The notes under the pieces are model-generated. The model searched no databases, had not been told where the DNA came from, and worked only from the letters and a program-made list of their open reading frames with translations. A DNA stretch of 64,000 nucleotides from the IMG/VR virus record IMGVR_UViG_3300036790_000500, positions 1 to 64,000 of that record; one strand, written 5' to 3'. The position numbers and the translations under genes are program-made. This document shows positions 32,707 through 42,703 of this stretch, in pieces (the stretch's first letter is position 1; the number at the start of each line of letters is the position of its first letter). Origin of the DNA: a virus.

Positions 32707-35700
32707 TGGCGAAGAGGAAACGGCTTCTTTTCACGGGTCCCGTTCTCACAGCCTCAGGCTACGGTGTGCATGCCCGTCAACTCCTGGCCGGTCTGGTGGA
32801 ATCGGACCAGTATGACGTCTACGTTGAGAGCCTGAAGTGGGGTGAGACCCCCTTCCTCACCGACCCGAGCCTCGAATGGATTCGACAACTAGTCGCTAAG
32901 CAGGCGCCGGCGCAGCCGGACGTGCACGTCCACGTCACCATTCCCAACGAGTTCAAGCGCCGCGCGCCGCTGGAGATTGGCGTCACCGCCGGCATCGAGG
33001 TCGACCGCGTCTCCCCGCAGTGGCTCCTGAAGTGCAACTCCGAGGTCGATGTAGTCGTCGTCCCCAGTGAGCACTCGAGGGTCGCCTTCGGAGTGCAGTA
33101 CCAGGGCTCGAACGGTCAGCAACTCAAACTTGAGAAGCCAATCCTCGTGATTCCTGAGGGAGTGGACACCGCTTGGTTCAAGCCGGCGCGAGCAGAGTCT
33201 GAACTCTTGAATCGAGTCGAAGTGCCGGATAGGAACTTCGTCTTCACGGGACTCGGGTTGGACAAGCCCCAAGGCCGTGACCGAAAGAACGTCACTCGCT
33301 TGATTGAGTACTTCTGCAAGGCCTTCAGCGGAAGCAAGGGCATCGGTCTAATCCTGAAGACCTCCGTCGTCAACGGCTCCTCGCTCGACTATGAAATCTG
33401 TAAGAAGCGAATAAAGGAAATCAAGACGTCGGCTGGGTTTCCTGACGCACCGGTCTTCCTTGTCCATGGACGGGTCTCTGAGACCGAGATGGCCGGGATT
33501 TACAACGACCCTCGGGTGCTCGCCGCGGTTAGCCTGACGCACGGTGAGGGCTACGGACTTCCGTTGATTGAGGCAGCCGCCTGCGACCTCCCTGTCATCG
33601 CGACCGACTGGTCGGGTCACCTAGACTTTCTTACCCACCCCGATGGACGTAAACTCTTCGTTCCTGTGGAATATGACCTGACCGAGGTCTGGCAGGAGTG
33701 TACCTGGGACGGCGTCATCGAGCCGGGAACCCGCTGGGCGGTTGCCCGTGAGGCCGACGCAATCACCAAACTGCAGAAGATGGCGCTCTCCTCCGAGACT
33801 CCCCGTAAGTGGGCCCAGGAACTCGGCCAATCTATTCGTGAGCGCTTGAACCTAAAGGCCACCCAGGACCTCTTCAACGCTGTCGTGGCGCAGGCCTGTC
33901 GGGAAATCGACAGCGCTAGGCCGTCCCAAGACCGGGATGCCTTCGTCGCTGCGCTGCGGTCACAGGTCTCCGCCAGGGGCCTCAGCCTCGTCTATACGAT
34001 GCCCATGTCAGCGGGTGACGTGTTCCTTAGCACCGGTGTCGTGAGTGCCCTCCGACGTCGCCATCCAGGCCACCGGGTCTACTTCGCCACCCAGGGTCGA
34101 TACTTCGACATCATCAAGGACCTAAGGCTTTCAGACGGAACGCTGTTGGTGGATGAGTTGCTGGAGTACCAACCCTGGATGCAGGAGGTAGCGGTCCTCG
34201 AGGACGTCTTCGATGAGGTCTACACCCCGAACCTAGCCGTACAGATGCTTTGGTCGAACTGGGTCCACAAGGGCAATGGTCGACACCTCCTGGACGAGTT
34301 CGCGGTCCAATGCGGGGTGAACGCCCTGGAGCCGGTCCTCCCGGACATGGAGCCAATCGATGTCCTGAGCGTGGGAGACACGTGGGTCGCCGTCCACTCC
34401 GGAGGACAGAAGTCCGCCCGCGGCTACGCCCACTGGCCGGAACTGGTCAAGAACATCAGGTCCGCCGGACTAAAAGTCGTCCAAGTCGGCGCTTCCGATG
34501 ACCTCTCCGTGGGGGAGGTTGACTTAGACGTCCGGGGGAAGACCGACCACCGGCATTTGGGGATTTATCTCTCGAACTGCGCTGCATTCGTGGGAATCGA
34601 CAGTTACCCGATGCACGTTGCCGCGGCCTGTGGGACCAACGTCGTAGCCCTCTTCGGAAGTTCCTACGCGACCACGACCGGCCCGCGCAAGTCCGGGCGA
34701 GGTAAACTCAGGGTCATGGAGACCCCCGACCGGAACGGCTGTGACCGGGCCTGCTACAAGGACGTCTGCAAGGTTGACGCGGGGAATCCCTGCATCAACA
34801 ACATCAAGCCGATATACGTCTATCTCGACCTGATGAAGTCACTCGGTATCACCGACGCACCGTTCTACACGGAGCATCACCCTAGGATTGGCGGCTACAT
34901 TCATTTGATGAACCCGAAGAGGAACGGGTACCCATTCGTTCAAAGCATCAATAGCATGCTTGGGTTCTGTGCGGAGGTCATCGTCGTCGACGGCGGCTCC
35001 ACCGACGGAACCAAGGAGGAACTCGAGGCGATGTCCCTGGCTGACCCGCAACTGAAGGTCATCACCCGTGAGTGGGACCCCGAGGAGCCCGGGATGGACG
35101 GGATGCAGAAGGCCTTCGGTCGAGCCATGGTCTCCCCTGACTGCGAGTTCCTCTGGCAGCAGGACGCCGACGAGGTCGTGCACCCTGACGATTGGCCGAA
35201 GATTGTGCAACTCTGCAAGCGGTTCCCCGCCGACGTGGACGTCATGCACCTCCCCGTGATTGAACTCTGGGGCGACGACCGTCACGTTCGCACCGACCGG
35301 CACAGTTGGAAGTGGCGGCTCTCCCGGAACAACCTCCGGGTGACGCACGGCATCAACACCCAGGCTCGGCAGTTGGACCCCAAGACGGGTCGGGTCTTCT
35401 CGAAGCCCGGCCAATCGGACGGCTGCGAGTACATCGACATCGTGACCGGTAACCACCTGTCGCATCGCGGCTTCTACAACCAGGAACTCGAGCGCCTGCG
35501 ACGGGAGGACCCCGAGGAATACGGTCGACAGATGAATCGGGTCTTCGCGACACTGCCCAGCGTCTGGCACTACAGTTGGGCCGACCTACCGCGGAAGGTG
35601 CGGAACTTTCGAGACTTCTGGAACGCTCAGTGGTCAGTCCTCTACCAACAACCCGTCGAGGCCCGCTTCGCGGACGTGGTGTCGGAGGAGGACGTCCAAC

Positions 35701-35801
35701 GAAAGGCCAAGGAGTTATTGGAGCGCGGCGGGGAGCATAGCCCCGCTCCAACGTTCCTAATTGACCGTGAACCACCTGCAAGCATGAAGGAAAGACAATG
35801 A
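32706..35801 (+). CDS. Trifunctional glycosyltransferase: GT4 - GT9 - GT2
   Basis: 1031 residues with three complete modules. About 1-400: GT4, with DVVVVPSEHSR, LTHGEGYGLPLIEAAACDLP and VIATDWSGH. About 415-715: GT9 heptosyltransferase-like, starting LSLVYTMPMSAGDVFLSTGV, with VAVHSGGQKSARGYAHW and NCAAFVGIDSYPMHVAAACG. About 720-970: GT2, with EVIVVDGGSTDGTKEEL and the metal motif QQDADE. The fusion suggests ordered addition of three sugars, one probably a heptose. It is one of the largest genes in the cassette. Confidence 0.85.
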   Translation: MAKRKRLLFTGPVLTASGYGVHARQLLAGLVESDQYDVYVESLKWGETPFLTDPSLEWIRQLVAKQAPAQPDVHVHVTIPNEFKRRAPLEIGVTAGIEVDRVSPQWLLKCNSEVDVVVVPSEHSRVAFGVQYQGSNGQQLKLEKPILVIPEGVDTAWFKPARAESELLNRVEVPDRNFVFTGLGLDKPQGRDRKNVTRLIEYFCKAFSGSKGIGLILKTSVVNGSSLDYEICKKRIKEIKTSAGFPDAPVFLVHGRVSETEMAGIYNDPRVLAAVSLTHGEGYGLPLIEAAACDLPVIATDWSGHLDFLTHPDGRKLFVPVEYDLTEVWQECTWDGVIEPGTRWAVAREADAITKLQKMALSSETPRKWAQELGQSIRERLNLKATQDLFNAVVAQACREIDSARPSQDRDAFVAALRSQVSARGLSLVYTMPMSAGDVFLSTGVVSALRRRHPGHRVYFATQGRYFDIIKDLRLSDGTLLVDELLEYQPWMQEVAVLEDVFDEVYTPNLAVQMLWSNWVHKGNGRHLLDEFAVQCGVNALEPVLPDMEPIDVLSVGDTWVAVHSGGQKSARGYAHWPELVKNIRSAGLKVVQVGASDDLSVGEVDLDVRGKTDHRHLGIYLSNCAAFVGIDSYPMHVAAACGTNVVALFGSSYATTTGPRKSGRGKLRVMETPDRNGCDRACYKDVCKVDAGNPCINNIKPIYVYLDLMKSLGITDAPFYTEHHPRIGGYIHLMNPKRNGYPFVQSINSMLGFCAEVIVVDGGSTDGTKEELEAMSLADPQLKVITREWDPEEPGMDGMQKAFGRAMVSPDCEFLWQQDADEVVHPDDWPKIVQLCKRFPADVDVMHLPVIELWGDDRHVRTDRHSWKWRLSRNNLRVTHGINTQARQLDPKTGRVFSKPGQSDGCEYIDIVTGNHLSHRGFYNQELERLRREDPEEYGRQMNRVFATLPSVWHYSWADLPRKVRNFRDFWNAQWSVLYQQPVEARFADVVSEEDVQRKAKELLERGGEHSPAPTFLIDREPPASMKERQ

Positions 35802-36124
35802 GTAGTCACTGGGAACAAGGAAAGATTGACAGAGCACTTCGAGGCGAAACTCAGAAGCGAATCCAGAAGACTGAGAAGAGACCGGGTCCGGTCAAGCGGG
35901 CCTTCAGTCGAATCAAGCGAATGTTCTTCTCCTTGTTCTTCCGTGTTCGATGGGTTCTCCTCGACCGCAAGCGGACGTATGCGCGGATGCGTCAGTTGAC
36001 CGGCGTCGACGAACCGAAGCGGAAGCGTGAGCCAATACACATCGCGGTCGGCCCCACTATCACGCCCGCCGACATGCACGAGCCTGCGCCGGCTCTGAGC
36101 CAGAGACGCTGGAAGGACAACTGA
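35798..36124 (+). CDS. Basic hypothetical protein, 108 aa
   Basis: Highly basic (KRIQKTEKRPGPVKRAFSRI) with a short hydrophobic stretch MFFSLFFRVRWVLL that could sit on the membrane. It overlaps its upstream neighbour by ATGA. It may anchor glycosyltransferases (weak inference). Confidence 0.6.
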   Translation: MSSHWEQGKIDRALRGETQKRIQKTEKRPGPVKRAFSRIKRMFFSLFFRVRWVLLDRKRTYARMRQLTGVDEPKRKREPIHIAVGPTITPADMHEPAPALSQRRWKDN

Positions 36125-36127
36125 CCG

Positions 36128-36892
36128 TTGTCCCTGATTGCAGACATCTTCGTTACGATACGGGGTGGAAGAGAGGACCTCACTGCTCGTTCCCTGCGTT
36201 CACTTCGGGAGAACACGACGCACGGTCAGTATCGCCTTACACTCTGCTTCGACGGGACGTCTCGGGGGGAGCGACACGACCTGGAGACGGCCTTCAATCC
36301 GGCCTATTCCCTCTCCTCAGACTTGAATGAGGGTCTCGGTCCGACCATCAATCGAGCCGTGGCTCACATCAAGTCCGTCAATGATTGGTACTCCGACCCG
36401 AAGGCATCGAACATGGCGCTTGTGGCCCCGTACCTCTGCATGGTCCAGGACGACGTCCAATACTCGAAGGACTGGCTACCCGTCCTTGCGTCACGATTCA
36501 GGGCCTACGGCATGCAGTACAAGTTGGGGTTCGCCTCGGGCATTGAGTGCGTCGAGCATCCGGTTCGTCAGTCCCTGATGCATGACGGAAGCATCGTTCT
36601 CAAGGACTGGCTTCGCGCTACGATGATGCTCTCGACCCGGGAGTACTGGGAGAGCATGATGCCGATTCCCCGTTTCGACCCGGAGACGGGTCAGGTACGG
36701 GCCAAGCCGAACGACGGCATGGGCAGCGGGGTGGATTGGTGGGTCATTCGTGACCACGAGAACTCCGTTTGTAGGACCGGACGCACGAACCTCGTGTTGC
36801 CGGGGCTCTGCCAGCACATGGGATATGCTCAAAGCACATGGTTGAAGCGGGAGATGCCGGAGAGCGACAGCGACAAGGAGAAGATTGGATGA
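36128..36892 (+). CDS. GT2-like glycosyltransferase
   Basis: 254 residues from TTG 36128. SLIADIFVTIRGGREDLTAR starts a GT-A fold; CMVQDDVQYSKDW carries a D-D metal motif, and DGMGSGVDWWVIRD lies in the acceptor region. Probably an inverting GT-A enzyme. TTG is the only start that keeps the first strand; the ribosome site is weak. Confidence 0.7.
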   Translation: MSLIADIFVTIRGGREDLTARSLRSLRENTTHGQYRLTLCFDGTSRGERHDLETAFNPAYSLSSDLNEGLGPTINRAVAHIKSVNDWYSDPKASNMALVAPYLCMVQDDVQYSKDWLPVLASRFRAYGMQYKLGFASGIECVEHPVRQSLMHDGSIVLKDWLRATMMLSTREYWESMMPIPRFDPETGQVRAKPNDGMGSGVDWWVIRDHENSVCRTGRTNLVLPGLCQHMGYAQSTWLKREMPESDSDKEKIG

Positions 36893-37938
36893 GGAGGCTC
36901 ATCACTGTCTCCTACACCTCTCTGAACGCCTCGGGGGGTGTGCCGGCCTTCAACCGAGCCCTACACTCGGCCTTTCCTGACCGGGAGTGTAAGCACTTCT
37001 GCTGGGAGGACTTTCCATGGCATCCGGAGGTCGACGCCCAGGGAGAGACCGAGTGGGGCAAGGCCCGTCGCTTGAACGAGTACCTGGTCCGCTCCCGGCT
37101 CATCGGCACGGACGACGTCGTGGTGGCCGACGGCTTCTGGGCGGCCGGCCTCGAACATCTCCCGAAGGCGATTAGCGTGGCGCACGGCATCTGGTCGCAC
37201 CTCACCCTTGAGGACGTCCAGGCCGGGAAGCAGCCGGACATGCCGTATCACCATGCGGCCCAAGTGGAGTTCCGTCGACGCTGGTGTGGCCTCGGCAAAC
37301 GCATGACGGCAGTCTCTGATTTCATCGCCAATGAGATGAAGCGGCAGTGGGGGTTCGAGGTCGACCGGGTCATCAACAACGGCGTTGACACGGAACTTTG
37401 GAAGCCGATGACAAATCGCCTCCCTCGGGCACGCCCTCTCGTCCTCCACGGAGTTAACGACGCTTCTAATCTCAACAAGGGCGGTGACCACGTGGTTCTG
37501 CTCGCAAAGGAACTCGATGCAGACGTCCTCTCATTCGATGATGGAGTAGACAGATATCGATTCGCTGGGAAAGATTTCACTAGACCTGAAGCACTCGCTC
37601 AGGCAGACATTTTCGTCCATCCCTCCGGTTACGAGGGAAATTCCATGATGGTGGCTGAGGCCTTGGCTTGCGGTGTCCCTGTCATCGGCTATGACGTCGG
37701 CTACCTCTGGTCCATCAAGGACTGCTACGGCTCCGTCATCGATAGGACCAAGCGGTCACCGGAGTTTACGCTTGCGGCCGCTCGAGACCTGCTCTCTAAC
37801 GAACCGCTGCAGACCAGGCTTCGTGGTCAGGGTCGTGACCTGGCAACCAGAGACCTCAGCATCGTTTGCTTCCGGGACAGTTGGCGGGAGTACATTGATT
37901 TTGTTGAAGGGAGGCGTCGTGATAAGGGTTCGCGTTGA
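36889..37938 (+). CDS. GT4-like glycosyltransferase
   Basis: 349 residues. Start at 36889 with AAGGAGAAG upstream and ATGA overlap. MTAVSDFIANEMKRQWGFEV and VINNGVDTELWKP are typical GT4 linker motifs; ADIFVHPSGYEGNSMMVAEA and LACGVPVIGYDVGY form the donor-binding block. Confidence 0.85.
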   Translation: MRRLITVSYTSLNASGGVPAFNRALHSAFPDRECKHFCWEDFPWHPEVDAQGETEWGKARRLNEYLVRSRLIGTDDVVVADGFWAAGLEHLPKAISVAHGIWSHLTLEDVQAGKQPDMPYHHAAQVEFRRRWCGLGKRMTAVSDFIANEMKRQWGFEVDRVINNGVDTELWKPMTNRLPRARPLVLHGVNDASNLNKGGDHVVLLAKELDADVLSFDDGVDRYRFAGKDFTRPEALAQADIFVHPSGYEGNSMMVAEALACGVPVIGYDVGYLWSIKDCYGSVIDRTKRSPEFTLAAARDLLSNEPLQTRLRGQGRDLATRDLSIVCFRDSWREYIDFVEGRRRDKGSR

Positions 37939-38596
37939 CGACTATCCTAGGACTTCTAAACACGAGCCCCAGCACACGCGGTCGACCTTTCGGGACTTCC
38001 ACCGTGTTCTGAGTGAGGGCATCGGAGGCAAGCGGTATCTCCTTGGGGTGGTGCCAGGCCAGTGTGACCCAGACGACCTCCTGCTCATACGAAATGAGTT
38101 GGATGTGGTCGTCGGCATGCACGGGACGGACCACGATGAGGAGCGGTTGACTAGGAACGGCGGCAACCAGTTCGAACCCTATTTGACAGCCAATCAAATC
38201 TCTCAGGCTCTTGATGAGCATCGAAAGGCCTTAGGGTCTGCCCTCGGTCAGTGGGCGACCGTCTACATGCCACCGCGAAACGTCATCGACGAACGTACTG
38301 TCACAGCGGCCTTAGCGTGCGGCTTTCACTACTTCACATCCGGACCCGAAACGTCCGCTGACGTTCGAGAACGCCATCCGTTGATGTTCATCCACAGTGA
38401 GAAGCCACACGAGTACGGGCGCTCGGATGAGATGTTCGCGGCTCGCAGCCACCTTACATTGGCCGAGCGGGCCGCCGAAGGCCGCGACATCACGCTGTGT
38501 CTTCACTGGACGTGGGAAACGAACGTGGGACTGGGCCAACTTCGGAGGTTCCTAAATCAGATACCCAAGGCCCTCTTCGCGGACTTCGACGGATGA
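37919..38596 (+). CDS. Polysaccharide deacetylase-like protein
   Basis: 225 residues; GTG 37919 with GGGAGG upstream. VIRVRVDDYPRTS has the D-D pair and GMHGTDHDEERLT the His cluster of NodB/DUF2334-type metal-dependent deacetylases; LCLHWTWE near the end could supply a further His. It may deacetylate the glycan or an intermediate. The family assignment is tentative. Confidence 0.6.
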   Translation: MIRVRVDDYPRTSKHEPQHTRSTFRDFHRVLSEGIGGKRYLLGVVPGQCDPDDLLLIRNELDVVVGMHGTDHDEERLTRNGGNQFEPYLTANQISQALDEHRKALGSALGQWATVYMPPRNVIDERTVTAALACGFHYFTSGPETSADVRERHPLMFIHSEKPHEYGRSDEMFAARSHLTLAERAAEGRDITLCLHWTWETNVGLGQLRRFLNQIPKALFADFDG

Positions 38597-40104
38597 CCGA
38601 CGTCTGCCTCGTCATACCGCCGTCCATCTTCCTGCTGGACGAGCGGGTCTTCGCATCGCTGGGCATCCTAAAGGTCGCTTCATCGCTCGAGGCCGCCGGT
38701 CATCGGGTCGAAGTCCTCGACCTCTCCGGCATCGCCAACTACGAGGAGGTGGCGGCCCTGCACGCCCGAGGGTCCCGTTCCACGGTCTTCGGAATCACCA
38801 CGACGACACCCCAGATGCCGGCGACCACCAAGGTCCTAGCCGCCATTCGCAAGGTCCGGGCGGACGCTCGGGTCATCATCGGCGGGCCCCATCCCACCCT
38901 CATTGCCGCTGCCCGACGTATGGAGGCAAAGCGGGGGACGGTGGCGCGTGGGCATGCGGCCTTCGACGTCCTGATGGGCATGTTCGACGCAGTGGTCTCA
39001 GGGGACGGGGAGTTGGCCATCCACGAGGCATTGACGACCGATGGCTTCATCGACGCCGATGACCCGAAGGGTCCGCTCTTCCTGACCAATGCAACGCTGG
39101 AGGAGACCGCCTGGCCGGCCCGGCATCTCATTGACCTTGGCTCATATCACTACGACGTGCATGGGTACAACGCGACGAGTCTCATTGCACAGTTGGGATG
39201 CCCATTTAAATGTTCGTTCTGTGGTGGCCGAAACTCCAGCATGCTTCGACGCATCCGTACTCGCTCCACGGAGAGCATCGTCGATGAACTTGAGCACCTA
39301 CATCGAACGTACGGTTATCGCGGCTTCATGTTCTATGACGATGAATTGAACGTCAACAAAGACATAATCCAACTCATGGACGGCATCTCTAACCTGCAGG
39401 AACGTCTAGGAGTGGATTTCCGGCTCCGCGGCTTCGTTAAATCTGAACTCTTCACTCCCGAGCAGGCACAGAGCATGTATCGGGCTGGATTTCGGCAACT
39501 TCTCACGGGTTTCGAGAGCGGTTCGGAACGCATCCTGTTAAACATTAACAAGAAGGCCACCAGGGACGAGAACACTCGTTGCGTTGACACCGCACGGGCC
39601 GCCGGTCTCAAGGTTAAGGCCCTGATGTCGGTCGGACACGCCGGGGAGAGCCTGGAGACCGTCGAGGCCACTCGGGACTGGCTTCTCGAGGTCCAGCCTG
39701 AGGACTTCGATTGCACCGTCATCACGACGTACCCGGGCACCCCCTACTACGACGAGGCCGTGAACACGTCACCCAACGTCTGGACCTACACAGCCAAGAA
39801 CGGGGACCGACTGCACGCCCGGGAGTTGGACTACAACACGACGGCGGACTACTATAAGGGCGCCCCCGACGGCGGCTACGCGGCCTACGTCTTCACCGAC
39901 CACATCACGTCGGACGACCTCGTTCGGGCTCGCGACGACCTTGAGCGTGAGGTCCGGGCGAAGTTGAGCATTCCGTTCAATCAATCTGCAGTATCAGTGA
40001 ACTTTGAGCACTCCATGGGACAGGGCCCGGCCCTCCCACCGAGCATCCTCCGGACATCGGATGGAAGCGTCAAGAGGGTGGTGAGGCTCAGTGTCGTCCG
40101 CTAG
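38593..40104 (+). CDS. B12-binding-type radical SAM enzyme
   Basis: 503 residues. The N-terminal 180 residues form a cobalamin-binding-like Rossmann domain (SLGILKVASSLEAAGHRVEV, then VIIGGPHPTL and VVSGDGE). C203, C207 and C210 in GCPFKCSFCGG bind the 4Fe-4S cluster. FMFYDDELNVN and LLTGFESGSERIL are typical of the barrel. Such enzymes methylate or rearrange unactivated carbons, so a branched or C-methylated sugar is possible (inference). ATGA overlap with the deacetylase-like gene. Confidence 0.88.
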   Translation: MTDVCLVIPPSIFLLDERVFASLGILKVASSLEAAGHRVEVLDLSGIANYEEVAALHARGSRSTVFGITTTTPQMPATTKVLAAIRKVRADARVIIGGPHPTLIAAARRMEAKRGTVARGHAAFDVLMGMFDAVVSGDGELAIHEALTTDGFIDADDPKGPLFLTNATLEETAWPARHLIDLGSYHYDVHGYNATSLIAQLGCPFKCSFCGGRNSSMLRRIRTRSTESIVDELEHLHRTYGYRGFMFYDDELNVNKDIIQLMDGISNLQERLGVDFRLRGFVKSELFTPEQAQSMYRAGFRQLLTGFESGSERILLNINKKATRDENTRCVDTARAAGLKVKALMSVGHAGESLETVEATRDWLLEVQPEDFDCTVITTYPGTPYYDEAVNTSPNVWTYTAKNGDRLHARELDYNTTADYYKGAPDGGYAAYVFTDHITSDDLVRARDDLEREVRAKLSIPFNQSAVSVNFEHSMGQGPALPPSILRTSDGSVKRVVRLSVVR

Positions 40105-41134
40105 CGGCAAGGTCCTCGTCATCTCCACTCGAGAGGGCAGTGACTTCTCGATGGACCTGGTCTACGCGGGGCTCTGTCGGCGCTTTGGGTTCGACCGGGT
40201 AGTTGATTATCCGGCCCACGCCAAGCACCGCCGGGGTCGGCCCGTCCTAACGGGAGACCCAGAGCGGGACTACGGCCTCGAGCGGGGGTCCCTTTGCTAC
40301 GTCTCCGGCTGCGAGGCCACCCCGGCCCACTCCCTTCAGGAGGTCGCCTCCATGGCGCTCGCCGGCGAGTTCGACTACGTCTTTCTCGACGAGACGGACG
40401 AGGCGTTCGTCCGCTTCATCTCCGTCTTCGCGACCGGTCATCGTCGTACTAGGGTCGTGGTTGTCGCGGGGCATGACCGATTTCGCGGGGACCCGGCCGC
40501 GGTCCAGATGCGCTTCGGCCAACGCCTGGCAGCCATGTTCATCGACGATTGGCTGCCCCAGTACGACGGCCTCCCACGCACGCACCTGATGAACCTCTCC
40601 ATCAACTTCGACCACCTCTGGACGTCGGACCGGCGGGACGAGTTCCTTGCGGACAAGCGGTATGACGTCTGTTTCGTGGGATACAACAGCCATCCGGTTC
40701 GGAAGTTGGTCGTCGACCACGTTCGGATGCGATGGGGTCACCTGAACAACCACATCGTCCTCGAGGAGCGTCCGGACACGTTCTCAGACTTCGTTCGTCA
40801 CGACCGGCTTTTCGAAACCATGGCGCGGTCCCGGGTCTGCCTCAACCTCCCCGGAGCCTCGACCGGCGGCCGGGCCCTTCGCTTCTATGAGACGCCTTAC
40901 GTCGGTTCGTTCATGCTCTCTGCCCGTTTTCCAGCAAAACTCATAGACCCTCCCGAGGAGGACCGCCATTGCGCCTTCTTCGATTCCCTGGCCGAGTTGG
41001 ACCGCAACATCGGTTGGGCCTTGGAAGAGGAGTTGACCCGTGAGATGATGGCCGCTGAGTGCCATGACCTCTTCCTGAGGAAGCATTCGGTTGACGCGCG
41101 AATGGACTACGTCTTCAACATCCTTGAAGGGTGA
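40091..41134 (+). CDS. Glycosyltransferase, CgeB-like
   Basis: 347 residues, GTG start. KRYDVCFVGYNSHPVRKLVV, MARSRVCLNLPG and GRALRFYETPYVGSFML fit the C-terminal block of CgeB/GT4-like spore or phage glycosyltransferases. It overlaps the radical SAM gene by 14 nt. Confidence 0.7.
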   Translation: MSSASGKVLVISTREGSDFSMDLVYAGLCRRFGFDRVVDYPAHAKHRRGRPVLTGDPERDYGLERGSLCYVSGCEATPAHSLQEVASMALAGEFDYVFLDETDEAFVRFISVFATGHRRTRVVVVAGHDRFRGDPAAVQMRFGQRLAAMFIDDWLPQYDGLPRTHLMNLSINFDHLWTSDRRDEFLADKRYDVCFVGYNSHPVRKLVVDHVRMRWGHLNNHIVLEERPDTFSDFVRHDRLFETMARSRVCLNLPGASTGGRALRFYETPYVGSFMLSARFPAKLIDPPEEDRHCAFFDSLAELDRNIGWALEEELTREMMAAECHDLFLRKHSVDARMDYVFNILEG

Positions 41135-41149
41135 TAGGATGGACCACAC

Positions 41150-42052
41150 GTGAGGGTCCTTTACGCGAAATGCTTCGGGCTGGGAAACGCTGTGATGAGC
41201 GTTCCAGCCATCAAGGCATTGGCCTCTGTCGCTAGGGGTCCGATTGACGTGCTCGTGGGTAGCACCCCCGACGACGGCGGGGCCCTCGAGGTCATGTTAG
41301 AACTGCAGAAGTACTATGACTGCGTCGGTGATGTCTTCGTCGACCGGGCCGGACTTGACGTCGTTTACGACGTAGCGGTGTTAGCCATTCCCTTCGACGG
41401 CCGCTGGTCGAACGGGACCCACTTTCGCGCTCAGTCCGTCGTGGACGCTCGGCCCAGGCCCGGTGACCCGAACGTCCTCGGCCTCAACTCATGGAAGAAA
41501 CATGAGATTGAGTACCAGATGGACAACGCTCGTGGGCTCGGATATAGCGGTCGCACCATGTCATCGTGCTTCACCCTCTCTCCCTGGAAATGTGATGAGG
41601 ACCTGGTCTATGTCGGCCTCGGCTTCAAGCGGGACCCGTCGGGGTTTTGGTCTAAGAAGCACTGGGGTAACGGTCGCTTCATTGGCTTCATGGAGTCTCT
41701 GAAGGAACTCAGGCCCCAGACGCGCTTCATCACCACCTGCGGCTCCGTGGACATGCCGGTGGTGACCGACGTGCATCGTGGTTTCCCGGAACTGAAAGCC
41801 GTCTTCGCTTCTATTAGGATGTCGTTCCCCGACGTGGCTCGGGCCGGCAGTTTCTTCGGAAACGACACAGGCATGGCCCATGTGGCGGCCTCGTTCGGTC
41901 GGCCGACGTACATGATGACGGCCTTTGAGGGCTCGGAGATAAAGAATCCCCCGGCCTGTCCGAGGTCGAAGTGCAACCCGTTTCACACCGTCGCCATGGA
42001 CCCCAAGGCCGTGGCGGCTGACTTCGCTGACTTCGTATGGGGGAAACAGTAG
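41150..42052 (+). CDS. GT9 heptosyltransferase-like protein
   Basis: 300 residues, GTG start. VRVLYAKCFGLGNAVMSVPA is the N-terminal motif of ADP-heptose:LPS heptosyltransferases; FFGNDTGMAHVAASFGRPTY is the conserved C-terminal donor block. The Asp of the family is present. TAGGAT at 41135-41140, 9 nt upstream, could be an internal promoter. Confidence 0.82.
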   Translation: MRVLYAKCFGLGNAVMSVPAIKALASVARGPIDVLVGSTPDDGGALEVMLELQKYYDCVGDVFVDRAGLDVVYDVAVLAIPFDGRWSNGTHFRAQSVVDARPRPGDPNVLGLNSWKKHEIEYQMDNARGLGYSGRTMSSCFTLSPWKCDEDLVYVGLGFKRDPSGFWSKKHWGNGRFIGFMESLKELRPQTRFITTCGSVDMPVVTDVHRGFPELKAVFASIRMSFPDVARAGSFFGNDTGMAHVAASFGRPTYMMTAFEGSEIKNPPACPRSKCNPFHTVAMDPKAVAADFADFVWGKQ

Positions 42053-42703
42053 ATGCTCGACCAGTTGGGAAAGATGCTCCTGGCGTTCATAGAGATGGCC
42101 ACGCGTCCGGGGTTGGCGGAGGATACCCACGGAAACCTCTCGTGTCGTGACGTCAATCTCGACGATTGCATCCTCATCAAGCCCTCCGGAATTCCATATA
42201 TCCAGATTGAGCGGCCCGACGTTCGTCGGGTCCGGCTCTCCGACGGGTCGACGTTTCGGGAGGACGGATGCATTCCGTCCGTCGACACCCCTCATCACCT
42301 CAGTATCTATCGACGTTATCCTGACGTCAGTTCAATCTGTCACACTCACTCTCCGTATGCCACGGCCTGGGCCATCACAGGAAACACGATGCACGTTTGC
42401 TGCACGGAGCACGCGGACTACTTCGGACACAGAATACGCTGTCTACCGTTTGCCTCGTTGGACGTCTGGGGGGACCGGGTCTCTCTCTTGCCGGGGGAGC
42501 AGGCTGTCCTATTGGGACAGCACGGGGTCCTGGTCCTCTGTCGGGACCCCGACCCGAGGAAGGCCGTCGCCCTTGCCGCGGCCGTAGAAAGCATTGCCAA
42601 GAAGTATACCCTTGCGTCCTCGCTGTCAGACGTGCTATCAATCATGGACCACGACGAGGTCGAGAAGTGGCATGACCGGTACACGAATAGGTACGGCCAA
42701 TGA
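42053..42703 (+). CDS. Class II aldolase/epimerase, AraD-like
   Basis: 216 residues. DTHGNLSCRD, KPSGIPY, SVDTPHHLSIYRRYPDVSSI, then H97 and H99 (CHTHSPYATAWA) and H157 (LLGQHGVLVL) give the metal site of class II aldolases. The CTEHADYFGH motif is closest to L-ribulose-5-phosphate 4-epimerase. The reaction may interconvert pentose phosphates or cleave a ketose 1-phosphate. Adjacent to RpiB, so pentose-phosphate chemistry is likely. Confidence 0.82.
   Translation: MLDQLGKMLLAFIEMATRPGLAEDTHGNLSCRDVNLDDCILIKPSGIPYIQIERPDVRRVRLSDGSTFREDGCIPSVDTPHHLSIYRRYPDVSSICHTHSPYATAWAITGNTMHVCCTEHADYFGHRIRCLPFASLDVWGDRVSLLPGEQAVLLGQHGVLVLCRDPDPRKAVALAAAVESIAKKYTLASSLSDVLSIMDHDEVEKWHDRYTNRYGQ

Noticed and set aside
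41135-41140. Promoter inside the sugar cassette (TAGGAT before 41150)
   Set aside because: Match is partial (no TTGCGG or GTGG before it) and the gap is 9 nt; noted only in the gene entry.
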